Origin: Paenibacillus aurantius
GTDB taxonomy: Bacteria > Bacillota > Bacilli > Paenibacillales > NBRC-103111
Direction: 5' to 3'
NCBI RefSeq assembly: GCF_032268605.1
Contig: NZ_CP130318.1
Coordinates: forward strand, 1,018,501-1,082,500
Length of the DNA: 64,000 nt
The notes beneath the pieces were generated by a model, which saw only the letters and a list, made by a program, of their open reading frames with translations, searched no databases and was not told where the DNA came from. Made by a program: the position numbers and the translations under genes. Below, in pieces: positions 16,058-24,609 of this stretch (position 1 is its first letter; each line of letters opens with the position of its first letter).

Positions 16058-18607
16058 GTGAGCATGACGCACAAGATCAAGCTGAATCAAAACTGGAAGC
16101 TGCAAGGCTTTGACCGGCTGGAGGAGATTCCGGCAGCCGTTCATCGTACGGGTTATAACGAGGGGGATTGGCTGGAAGTCGCCGTGCCGGGGGACGTCCA
16201 TTCGACGCTGCTGGCGCACGGGCGAATCGAGGATCCGTACGTTTCGACGAACGATCAGAAATGCCGGTGGATCGAGCGTCAAATATGGGTGTACCGCATG
16301 GAGTTCGACCGTCCGGATACACAGAGTGACTCCGACACGTTCCTGACCTTCGAAGGACTGGACACGCTGGCGGAGGTGTTCGTAAACGGGGAATCCGTCG
16401 CCGTCTCCGACAATATGTTCGTGCCGGTAAGCGCCAAGCTGACCGGGAAGCTGAAGGAGCAAGGCAACGTGGTGGTTATCCGTTTTGACCCGGTGGTGGA
16501 ATACGCCCGTACGAAGGACGTGTCCCGCTTCTGGTCGAAGGTCAATTACGAGCGGATTTGGCTTCGCAAATGCGCCTGCAACTTCTCCTGGGACTGGAGT
16601 CCGCGGATCGTCACCGTCGGCGTCTGGAAGGACGTGTGGCTGCAGGTGGTACAGAAGGCCGCCATCAACCACCTGTTTTTCCGGACGCTGTCCATCGGGC
16701 CGGACGAAGCCGAGGTGCAGGTTGACGTGGAGGTGAGCGGGCACGGCTCGGAGCTTCCGCTGTTAGCGGAGGTCACTCTGGAAGGGCACGATCAAGCCTT
16801 CCGGTATGAGGCCGAGGTGAAGGACGGCAAAGCGATCGTCTGTTTCCAAGTGGAGCAGCCTCGGCTCTGGTGGACGTTTGATCACGGAACGCCGGCTCTG
16901 TACGACTTGTCTGTCCGGCTGATGGAGCCGGGAACGGGAATGCTGCTCGATGCGGCATTTGATCAGGTGGGGATTCGAACCATGGAAGTGAATTTGCGTT
17001 CGGAAACCGGTAGTCCGCGGTTTACGTTTATTCTGAACGGCAAACCCATCTATGCGAAGGGTGCCAACTGGATCCCCGCTCATAATTTCATCGGTGCGAT
17101 TTCGGACGAACGGTACACCGACCTGATCACTCTGTCGCGGGAAGCGAATATGAACATGCTTCGCGTATGGGGAGGCGGCATCTATGAGAAGGACATCTTC
17201 TATCGGGAATGCTCGCGCCAAGGGCTGCTCGTCTGGCAGGACTTCATGTTCTCGTGCAGTGAGGTGCCCGATTTCGATGCGGCCTTCATGGCGAGTGTGC
17301 GCGAGGAAGTGATCGCGAATGTGAAGGCGCTCCGAAGCCATCCGTGTATCGCGATTTGGGCGGGCAACAACGAGAACCAGGCGATTCACAGTGAGAAAAT
17401 GTATTACCGAAGCGATTACCGTTTCTATGGGGAGAAGATTTTTCACGAGCTGATGCCGGCTTTGCTCGAAGAGCTGGACCCGACCCGCTTGTACTGGCCG
17501 AGCTCTCCATGGGGCGGCAACGACCCGAACAGCTTCTCAGAAGGGGATACGCACAATTGGGCCGTGTGGGCCGGCGACGTTTATCCCAGGCGGTACGGGG
17601 AAGCTTCCAAGATGGACGTGACGGCTTACGGCATTTCGTACCGGAGATATGCCGAGGATACGTCAAAGTTCAGCAGTGAATTCGGCATCCACGGAAGTAC
17701 GGTGAAGGAAACGCTGCGCCGTTACCTTCCCGAGTCGGAGCTGTATTACGGCAGCTTTGAGCTCGATTACCGCAACAAGGATTACGAGCCGGAGAAGGCG
17801 GACATCACGATGGCCGCTTATTCCGGGCTTCCGAACGACTTGGATCAATACATCGATTTCTCGATGCTCTGCCAGGCGGAAGGGCTTAAGTTCGGCGTCG
17901 AGCATTTCCGCAGACGAAAGCCGGAGAACAGCGGCTCGCTTATCTGGCAGCTGAACGACTGCTGGCCCGGCATCAGCTGGAGCTTGATCGACTTCTGTCT
18001 GTTTCCGAAGGCTTCGTATTATTTTGCCCGCCGGTTCTATAACCCGATTCTGCTTTCCTTCAAGAACGAGGAGGATGGAGGCGTTTCCGTCTGGGTGACG
18101 AATGACCGGTACGACAGCTTCGAGGATACGATAACCGTGGGGGTGCAAAATGGCTTCGGCAACCCGACCTATGAACAGAGCTTCCAGGTCCTTGTCCAAC
18201 CGAATGGCTCTCAATGCCTCGTCCGGTACTCCGCTGCGGAGATCGAATGGCGCTTCGGCGTGATTGACCGAAGAAGCCATTTCCTTTTTGCGAGAAGCAC
18301 ACGTGACGATGTATATGACAACCATTACTTCTTCGCCGAGCAGAAGCAGCTGCGCTTCAGCCCCTGCCGCTTGCAAATTACCCAGAAGGAGCATCCTGAA
18401 GGGATCGAGTTTGAGATTGCGACCGATGCATTCGCCCGCTTCGTGAAGCTGGAATGCCCGATCGACCATACGATGTTCTCCGACAATTACTTTAATCTGA
18501 TGCCGGGCGAGCGGAAGTCGGTCGTTGCGACCAATCGGAAGAAGACGGCGATCGCCGCCTCCGATATTACGATCCGTGCGTTGAACGGGGCTGAGTTTCG
18601 GGGCTGA
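16058..18607 (+). CDS. GH2 family beta-mannosidase
   Basis: 849 residues with no signal peptide, so cytoplasmic. It begins with the jelly-roll sugar-binding domain (about 1-190), followed by the immunoglobulin-like domain and the TIM barrel (about 305-620). The acid/base is Glu439 in WAGNNEN and the nucleophile Glu541 in SSEFGIHG. The sequence is of the beta-mannosidase type rather than beta-galactosidase or glucuronidase (KGANWIPAHNF and LRVWGGGIYE are typical). It removes terminal beta-linked mannose. The start is GTG with GGAAGG upstream; an ATG two codons later is an alternative. The location suggests mannose-containing oligosaccharides are the cluster's input. Confidence 0.9.
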   Translation: MSMTHKIKLNQNWKLQGFDRLEEIPAAVHRTGYNEGDWLEVAVPGDVHSTLLAHGRIEDPYVSTNDQKCRWIERQIWVYRMEFDRPDTQSDSDTFLTFEGLDTLAEVFVNGESVAVSDNMFVPVSAKLTGKLKEQGNVVVIRFDPVVEYARTKDVSRFWSKVNYERIWLRKCACNFSWDWSPRIVTVGVWKDVWLQVVQKAAINHLFFRTLSIGPDEAEVQVDVEVSGHGSELPLLAEVTLEGHDQAFRYEAEVKDGKAIVCFQVEQPRLWWTFDHGTPALYDLSVRLMEPGTGMLLDAAFDQVGIRTMEVNLRSETGSPRFTFILNGKPIYAKGANWIPAHNFIGAISDERYTDLITLSREANMNMLRVWGGGIYEKDIFYRECSRQGLLVWQDFMFSCSEVPDFDAAFMASVREEVIANVKALRSHPCIAIWAGNNENQAIHSEKMYYRSDYRFYGEKIFHELMPALLEELDPTRLYWPSSPWGGNDPNSFSEGDTHNWAVWAGDVYPRRYGEASKMDVTAYGISYRRYAEDTSKFSSEFGIHGSTVKETLRRYLPESELYYGSFELDYRNKDYEPEKADITMAAYSGLPNDLDQYIDFSMLCQAEGLKFGVEHFRRRKPENSGSLIWQLNDCWPGISWSLIDFCLFPKASYYFARRFYNPILLSFKNEEDGGVSVWVTNDRYDSFEDTITVGVQNGFGNPTYEQSFQVLVQPNGSQCLVRYSAAEIEWRFGVIDRRSHFLFARSTRDDVYDNHYFFAEQKQLRFSPCRLQITQKEHPEGIEFEIATDAFARFVKLECPIDHTMFSDNYFNLMPGERKSVVATNRKKTAIAASDITIRALNGAEFRG

Positions 18608-18648
18608 CGCACGAATACCTGTACATGAATAGCGGAAGGGGACGGACC

Positions 18649-20433
18649 ATGAGCAACTGTTACTTGATCCACGATATGATCCGCATTTGTCCGCAAACCG
18701 GAGAAGTGCTGGAGCAAGAGGCGCGTGTCCGTTCGCTTGAGGGGCTCAAGCAGGACTCGCTGTCCTTGATTTCTCCAAGAAACGCCTATGTTTCCTTTCA
18801 AATCATTCTTAGGCTTGACGGCGGTTCCATCGGCGATGTACGCATTCGGGCCGAAGCCGTACAGGGGGAATACGGGGAAATACCGGCCGCGGAATTCTCG
18901 TTCTACTCGCAGTGGTTCCACCAGATTCAAGAACGCTACTATCCCGATGCGCTCGTACCGCTCGAGGAGGGGCCGTCGAGCAGGCTAACGCTTGCAGCCG
19001 TGACGGGACTTAATGCGATCGAAGGGCAAACGTACGCCGCCGTTTGGGTGGACCTGTTCATCCCCGAAGGCATCAGGCCGGGCGACTATGAAGGCCGCCT
19101 TCATGTCACGACAGGGGCCGGGACCGACACACACTCTTTTCGCTTGAAGGCGCTGGAGACGGTCGTTCCGAACGAGTCGTTCCTGATCGCGGATTTGAAC
19201 AGCTACGCCGACAACCTGTCCAGACGGATGCGCTACTTGAGAAATAACGAGCACCGCTACGAAGACGGAACGTATTTTGAGGTGGAGAAGCAATTTTACC
19301 GCATGGCCCACGAGCATCGCTGCCTCTTCCACTACTTGCCGTACTCCCATTCCGGTGACATCCCTCCGACGTTCATTCCCGAGCTGGAGGGAAAAGGAAA
19401 AGAAATGCGGGTGAAGGACTGGTCGAGCTTCGACGAGCATTACGGTCCCTATCTCGACGGGTCCGCATTCAAGGACACGAAGAGAGGGGCCATCCCGCTG
19501 CCCTATATGTACCTTCCGTTCAATTTTCATTGGCCGGCCGATTATGTGAAGTTCGGGACGAAAGGCTACCGGACGGAGTTTGCGGGTATTCTGGAGGAGT
19601 TCCATCGCCATTTTACTGAGATGGGCTGGCTTGACACGAAGTTCGAGCTGTTCCTAAACCATAAGAAACGGTATAAGCTGTTCCCGTACGACGGAGATGA
19701 AACGCGTTTCGTCTGGGATGAGAAGGTCAACGACATTTTCTACGATCTCGCGAAGGACGTGCTGGAGAGGGAAGACGGAGCGAAGGTTATCTTCCGCACG
19801 GACGCGAGCTGGAGCTACGGCCTCCACTTCGAGAAATACGCCGACATCATCAAACTGTGGGTCGTCAATCAGCAAATGTTCTCCTGGTTCCCGGAAGGCT
19901 TGGAATCGCTGCGCAAGGCGGGAGACGAAGTGTGGACGTACGGCGGCACGCAATCGATCGCACAGCCGCTGCTCGGCACCGTCATTTCCCCGATCACCGC
20001 CGTAGCCCGAGGAGTCGACGGGTTCTGCTTCTGGGAAAATACGCTTTGGGGCGACAATTGGCACGTCACGCCGGAATCGGACGGCCAGGCCGCGCTTTTT
20101 TATCCGGGAGATGAGCTGTTCGGAATTTTCGGGCCCCTTCCGTCCATCCGACTCAAGACGATGAGGGGGGCGATGCAGGTCGTCGACTGCATGGAACAGT
20201 GGATCCGCCGTCAGCCGGAGGGCAGCCGGGACCGCATTAGAGAGATCGTTTGTCAAGCGCTCGGGATCGAGCCCGGCTCGTGGTGGTCGGACAAACCTGA
20301 CTTCCTGGATCGGCCTCCGTATCTTTGGCTGGACGGCATGCTGAGTGAGGCGCCGAGCGCCACCCTGCATCGGGATCAGCCGCCGGAAACGTTCAACGAC
20401 TTGAAGCAAGCCCTGTGGGGCCTACTGGGATAG
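18649..20433 (+). CDS. GH123/DUF4091-type glycoside hydrolase
   Basis: 594 residues from the ATG at 18649, chosen for GGAAGGGG just upstream; an in-frame ATG at 18625 lacks an RBS. An N-terminal beta-sandwich (about 1-190) is followed by a TIM barrel with a C-terminal DUF4091 region (WENTLWGDNWHVTPESDG onward). In GH123 N-acetyl-beta-galactosaminidases an adjacent Asp-Glu pair stabilises and protonates the substrate; here Asp350-Glu351 (YDGDETR) is a suitable candidate, by position rather than proof. No signal peptide is visible. With the NagA-like gene it points to N-acetylhexosamine-containing glycans. Confidence 0.72.
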   Translation: MSNCYLIHDMIRICPQTGEVLEQEARVRSLEGLKQDSLSLISPRNAYVSFQIILRLDGGSIGDVRIRAEAVQGEYGEIPAAEFSFYSQWFHQIQERYYPDALVPLEEGPSSRLTLAAVTGLNAIEGQTYAAVWVDLFIPEGIRPGDYEGRLHVTTGAGTDTHSFRLKALETVVPNESFLIADLNSYADNLSRRMRYLRNNEHRYEDGTYFEVEKQFYRMAHEHRCLFHYLPYSHSGDIPPTFIPELEGKGKEMRVKDWSSFDEHYGPYLDGSAFKDTKRGAIPLPYMYLPFNFHWPADYVKFGTKGYRTEFAGILEEFHRHFTEMGWLDTKFELFLNHKKRYKLFPYDGDETRFVWDEKVNDIFYDLAKDVLEREDGAKVIFRTDASWSYGLHFEKYADIIKLWVVNQQMFSWFPEGLESLRKAGDEVWTYGGTQSIAQPLLGTVISPITAVARGVDGFCFWENTLWGDNWHVTPESDGQAALFYPGDELFGIFGPLPSIRLKTMRGAMQVVDCMEQWIRRQPEGSRDRIREIVCQALGIEPGSWWSDKPDFLDRPPYLWLDGMLSEAPSATLHRDQPPETFNDLKQALWGLLG

Positions 20434-20441
20434 GGGGCGAG

Positions 20442-20933
20442 ATGCGCATGAACCGACCGCGCTATAGTTTAATGGAAATCGCCAGGCTGGGCGTCCTGTT
20501 TCTCCCGGGGGATATGCTGGAGAACGTCATGCCCCCCGAACGGAAGGAGTATCCGCTCCTTGTTGCCGGCGCCAAGGGCCGATTTGCCGTCACGGATGAG
20601 ATCGATTTTGTTGAAGACAACTTCAATGCTCTGAAAAGAGTTCTGCTCTTGACGGAAAGGATCGATCCGCAGCGGGAGCCTTATGCGGCCCTCTGGATCA
20701 AGAGGCCGGAAAACCCCTCACACGGCGAAGTTATGGTAGCCGGCCGCGCCTTACCTGGCGAAGGGACCTACATTCAGCCGTTATGGCCGGAAATTCTGCG
20801 CGCGTTCGCAGGGCGGCCGACACGCTGGGATCGGGACGGAGGAGAGACGGTCTATTATCCGGTCCGCAATTCCGATGAAGAGATCGTCGGGGTTCTCGAA
20901 GTAACGGAACATCTTGAGCCATTGTTTGTTTGA
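20442..20933 (+). CDS. Small protein with C-terminal PAS-like segment
   Basis: 163 residues from an ATG with GGGGGCGAG upstream, eight bases after the DUF4091 gene. The last third (ETVYYPVRNSDEEIVGVLEVTEHLE) resembles the beta strands that end PAS domains of the DUF438 type (YYPVRD...LGVLEVTQ). The N-terminal part is not recognised. There is no kinase or DNA-binding domain. A role as a small sensor or accessory of the sugar locus is speculative. A strong terminator follows, marking the end of the operon. Confidence 0.6.
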   Translation: MRMNRPRYSLMEIARLGVLFLPGDMLENVMPPERKEYPLLVAGAKGRFAVTDEIDFVEDNFNALKRVLLLTERIDPQREPYAALWIKRPENPSHGEVMVAGRALPGEGTYIQPLWPEILRAFAGRPTRWDRDGGETVYYPVRNSDEEIVGVLEVTEHLEPLFV

Positions 20934-20936
20934 TCC

Positions 20937-20974
20937 AAGCACCGAGGCCGCTCCAACGGCCTGGTGCTTTTTTT
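20937..20974 (+). terminator. Terminator closing the glycan operon
   Basis: AAGCACC pairs with GGTGCTT and GGCCG with CGGCC around a short loop, followed by a run of eight T. It separates the catabolic genes from the YesN/YesM pair. Confidence 0.9.
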
Positions 20975-21168
20975 CCATTTCAGGAGGTAGGGGATCGCTC
21001 GCGTCGAAGAAAAGTAGGAAGAAACTAGAAGGAGGATAAAAATATCCGGGATAGTTTAAGATTGGCACCTAGCAAAGGCTGACGAACAACAAGCACAATG
21101 AGAGTTAGTTATAGAAATCCGATTCGATACTGTCGTGTAGATCATGGTCCTGACAGGGGGATGGTATC

Positions 21169-22791
21169 TTGGTCCGGGTACTGGTTGTTGATGATGAGAA
21201 AGAAATTCGCGGCGGTCTGGTCACCCAGCTGCCTTGGGCGGAATGGGGAGTCGACGAGGTGCTGGACTCCGATGACGGGGATACGGCGCTGGAGCTTGCG
21301 CGCCGGTACCGTCCGGATTTGATCATTACCGATATTCGCATGCCGCGCATGAGCGGACTGCAGCTGCTTGAGGAGCTCGTTAAAGACCGGTTCGAAGGGG
21401 GAGTCATCGTCATCAGCGGATACGATGATTTTCATTACGCGAAGGAAGCGTTCAAACTGGGCGTCTCGGATTATTTGCTTAAGCCGATCAGCAAAGATGA
21501 GCTCGAGAAGGCGGTAGCCGTCTCGCTGGAGAGGATCCGGGAACACGTTGCCCAAGAACAGAACCGGAGCCTTATCCAGCAAGGCTATGAGCTGGCCATT
21601 CCGCGCATGAGGGAAGAGCTCTTGAGGAACCTCATCGAGAAACCGTACCGGGAAGATCAGGTTTTACGGGTCCACCATAAGCTAAAGCAGCTGAATCTGG
21701 AGTGGCTGCTGCCTGGGGAACTCCGCTTGATAATGTTCGGAGTCGATAGTTTAAGGGCGCTTACAGGTGCAGAAGGCCCGGAGGACAAGGATGCGCTGCT
21801 TGGCATGTTGGGGGAGAAGCTCGATCTCCTGTTTAAGGAATGGCAGCTGGACCGGTATGCTTTATTCCACTCCAAAGAGGATGCCTGGGTCGCCCTTGTA
21901 GAAGATGGGGAAGGAATGGAGGGGATCCTCGACCGGTTGGCCAAGGAAGCATGCTTACGGATCGGGGAAGAGCTCGGCATCCGGCTGAATTGGGGAGCGG
22001 CTAGCACCACCGGTTCGCTTCCACGCCTGCACGACCTGTACCGGAGAGCGTTGGATTCGCTCGTCTATCTCAAGGTATACGGCCGTACGGACGCCGATGA
22101 GCTCGAAGATGACCTGCAGATAAACCTTGAAGTTCGGCTCGACAACCCGAAGGAACTGGTGGAAATCCTGAAATACGGCACGGAGCACGATATTCAAGAA
22201 ACGATGGAGGGTTTCCCCCGGCTCGTCAAATCGTGGAACGTTCAACATCCGCGCGATCTTCAGCAGAAGACGTTTGAATGGCTGCTGGAGCTGTTTCGAA
22301 CCGCGCACCGGTCCGGGTGGAACGATACGTCGTGGGAGAAGAATCCGATCCTGCTCTGGGAGCACCTCGAGCGCTTCGATACGCTGGAGTCCCTGCAGAA
22401 GCAGGCGACGATCCGTCTGCTCACGACGGCCGCGAGCATGAAAGCGCAATTCGACACGAGAAGCCAGATCGTGCACGAGGCGAAGCGCGTCATTAATCAG
22501 CGCTATAACGAGAATTTAACGCTTCAGATGGTGGCGGAGCATGTTCACGTCACACCGGTTTGGCTGAGCAAGCTGTTCAAGAAGGAAACCGGTATGAACT
22601 TCCTTGAATATTTGACGGATGTTCGCATGACCAAGGCGGCGGAGCTGCTCGCCGATCTGAATTACAAGGTGTATCAGATCAGTTATAGGATCGGCTACCA
22701 GGATCCCGTGTATTTTTCCAAATTGTTCAAGAAAAAGTACGGCTGTACTCCCCAAGAGTACCGAAACAGCAAGGGGAACCAGCATGAGTAA
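21169..22791 (+). CDS. YesN-type AraC-family response regulator
   Basis: 540 residues from a TTG with GGGGGATGG upstream. The receiver domain (1-120) has the phosphoacceptor Asp55 in LIITDIRMPRMSG and the VLVVDDE acidic pocket. The C-terminal ~100 residues form an AraC double helix-turn-helix (LTLQMVAEHVHVTPVWLSKLFKKETGMNF and YQISYRIGYQDPVYFSKLFKKKYG). The middle is a degenerate linker of the YesN type. These regulators respond to extracellular sugars and usually control a neighbouring ABC transporter, which is missing here. The gene overlaps the kinase gene by eight bases. Confidence 0.9.
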   Translation: MVRVLVVDDEKEIRGGLVTQLPWAEWGVDEVLDSDDGDTALELARRYRPDLIITDIRMPRMSGLQLLEELVKDRFEGGVIVISGYDDFHYAKEAFKLGVSDYLLKPISKDELEKAVAVSLERIREHVAQEQNRSLIQQGYELAIPRMREELLRNLIEKPYREDQVLRVHHKLKQLNLEWLLPGELRLIMFGVDSLRALTGAEGPEDKDALLGMLGEKLDLLFKEWQLDRYALFHSKEDAWVALVEDGEGMEGILDRLAKEACLRIGEELGIRLNWGAASTTGSLPRLHDLYRRALDSLVYLKVYGRTDADELEDDLQINLEVRLDNPKELVEILKYGTEHDIQETMEGFPRLVKSWNVQHPRDLQQKTFEWLLELFRTAHRSGWNDTSWEKNPILLWEHLERFDTLESLQKQATIRLLTTAASMKAQFDTRSQIVHEAKRVINQRYNENLTLQMVAEHVHVTPVWLSKLFKKETGMNFLEYLTDVRMTKAAELLADLNYKVYQISYRIGYQDPVYFSKLFKKKYGCTPQEYRNSKGNQHE

Positions 22792-24586
22792 GCAAACCGT
22801 GGCGCCTATCCATCGATTCTCGATCCGTCACCAGGTCATCCTGTTGTTTTTTCTTGTGGTGGTGCTGCCTTTTCTTTTTATCGGTTATTTCGCTTACTCC
22901 AAATCCGTCAAAGCCATTCAGAACGTAAGCTCCGTTGTGTCCAAGGAGATGATGGACAAGAACGCCAGAAATTTGGATAACTACTTGGACCTTGTGGATA
23001 TTTCGCAGAACGAGACTATGTACTCGGCCGAAATGCAGCATTTGCTGAGCATCGAGCCGGAGAATACGCTCGCCGAGATGCAAATTGCCTCTCAACTCAT
23101 CCAGTATTCGAGTATTCTCCGATCCAATTCTCACGCCTATTCCATCCGGATTTTCCCGATCCAGCCTTCCCGTTACCCTTCGTTTACCGATGCCATCTAT
23201 CAGGGCATCGATGTGGAGAAGGAGGAATGGTTCCGACGGGCGACCGAGATGAAGTCCCCGTTCTGGCAGCTGTTCCTGCCGCAGGACAACAGCGTCTTGT
23301 ATAAGGAGCCGATCCTGTCCAAGATCAAGCAGCTGTACGGGCTGGACAAGTCGGAGCCGCTCGGCTACGTGGCGGCCGATATTAAGGTCAGTACGCTGAG
23401 GGACTATTTGGCGCCGGTCAAAATGCTCGATCAACAGCAGGTCATGCTGCTCGACGAGAACGACATGATCATTTATCACCAGGACCAGTCGCTAATCGGG
23501 ACCCGCATAGAGTCCCCGGATTTGAGCGCGTATTTGCGCAAGACGCCGGAGTCCATGGATCCCGTGGAGATCAAAGGCGTCAAATATATGGTGACGTATT
23601 CGACGCTAGGCTTGGATGACTGGAAGGTCGTCAGCTTGCTTCCGGTATCTGTTCTGACTCGGCCGGTTTCGGGGATCGAGCACGTCAGCCTGCTGTTTCT
23701 ACTATTTTATTTGGTGCTGTCCGTCTGTACGATCGCTTACATGACGAGCCATTTCACCAATCCGATCCAGAAGCTCGTTCAGGCGATGCGCAAAGTGGAG
23801 CGCGGGGAATTTCTTACCGGCGTCCCCTACATGAAACGGGCGGATGAGATCGGGTGGCTCTTCCGCGGCTTCGATCATTTGACCAAGCGAATCGAACAGC
23901 TCGTGCAAAGTGCCGAGAAAGAAGCCAAGAATAAGAAAGAGCTGGAGTTCCAAGTGCTGACGCATCAAATCAATCCTCATTTTCTGTACAATACCTTGGA
24001 AGCGATTCGTTGGAAGGCGGAGAGCCGGAAAGCCGACGATATTAGCGAGATGGTGAGGTCGCTCGGAAATTTGCTGCGGCTCAGCCTGAACGACGGGCGT
24101 GAGTTGTCGACGGTAGAGCGGGAGATCGAGCATGTTAAGGCGTATGTGAACATTCAGAATGCCCGCCAGAGTGCTTCCATCCGCCTCGTTCATATGGTAG
24201 ACGAGGAAATTATGCGGCTTCCTTGTTTGCGGCTGCTGCTCCAGCCTCTTGTCGAGAATGCGATCAAGCACGGAACCCGGGTTGTCGGCGATCGGGAGGA
24301 AGTCAAAATCTTCATCAAGGGCTACCGGGAGCCATCCCTGTTGCGGTTTGAGATTATCGACAACGGACCGGGCATTCCGGAGGAGCTTCGCGACTCGCTG
24401 CTTTCGCCGCAGGAAGCGGCTCCGAATCAGAGAAAAGGGGTCGGCCTGCGCAACGTCCACGAACGGTTGATGATCTATTTCGGCGAACGCTTCGGTCTTC
24501 GCATTCTGGACCCGGTCGTAAGCGGGACCGTGATCGAGCTGACCCATCCGATTCTTAATGAAGATACGCCTGAGCCTGACACCTGA
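22784..24586 (+). CDS. YesM-type sensor histidine kinase
   Basis: 600 residues. Two membrane helices (about 17-42 and 300-325) flank a large extracellular Cache-like sensor region. A HAMP domain (about 320-375) leads to the HisKA_7TM-unrelated, LytS/YesM-type core. The phosphorylated histidine is in QINPHFLYNTLEAI, and the ATP-binding glycine boxes are IDNGPGIP and KGVGLRNVHER. It phosphorylates the partner regulator encoded immediately upstream. The eight-base overlap between the two genes supports tight co-translation. The ligand is unknown; a saccharide is likely from context. Confidence 0.9.
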   Translation: MSKQTVAPIHRFSIRHQVILLFFLVVVLPFLFIGYFAYSKSVKAIQNVSSVVSKEMMDKNARNLDNYLDLVDISQNETMYSAEMQHLLSIEPENTLAEMQIASQLIQYSSILRSNSHAYSIRIFPIQPSRYPSFTDAIYQGIDVEKEEWFRRATEMKSPFWQLFLPQDNSVLYKEPILSKIKQLYGLDKSEPLGYVAADIKVSTLRDYLAPVKMLDQQQVMLLDENDMIIYHQDQSLIGTRIESPDLSAYLRKTPESMDPVEIKGVKYMVTYSTLGLDDWKVVSLLPVSVLTRPVSGIEHVSLLFLLFYLVLSVCTIAYMTSHFTNPIQKLVQAMRKVERGEFLTGVPYMKRADEIGWLFRGFDHLTKRIEQLVQSAEKEAKNKKELEFQVLTHQINPHFLYNTLEAIRWKAESRKADDISEMVRSLGNLLRLSLNDGRELSTVEREIEHVKAYVNIQNARQSASIRLVHMVDEEIMRLPCLRLLLQPLVENAIKHGTRVVGDREEVKIFIKGYREPSLLRFEIIDNGPGIPEELRDSLLSPQEAAPNQRKGVGLRNVHERLMIYFGERFGLRILDPVVSGTVIELTHPILNEDTPEPDT

Positions 24587-24601
24587 AGGAGACTCAGGTG
24601 A
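24579..24601. terminator. Hairpin between convergent genes
   Basis: CACCTGA pairs with TCAGGTG across a seven-base loop at the meeting point of the kinase gene and the beta-helix gene, overlapping the kinase stop codon. There is no T run, so it may act as a weak bidirectional stop or merely protect 3' ends. Confidence 0.35.
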
Positions 24602-24609
24602 ACGCTAGG

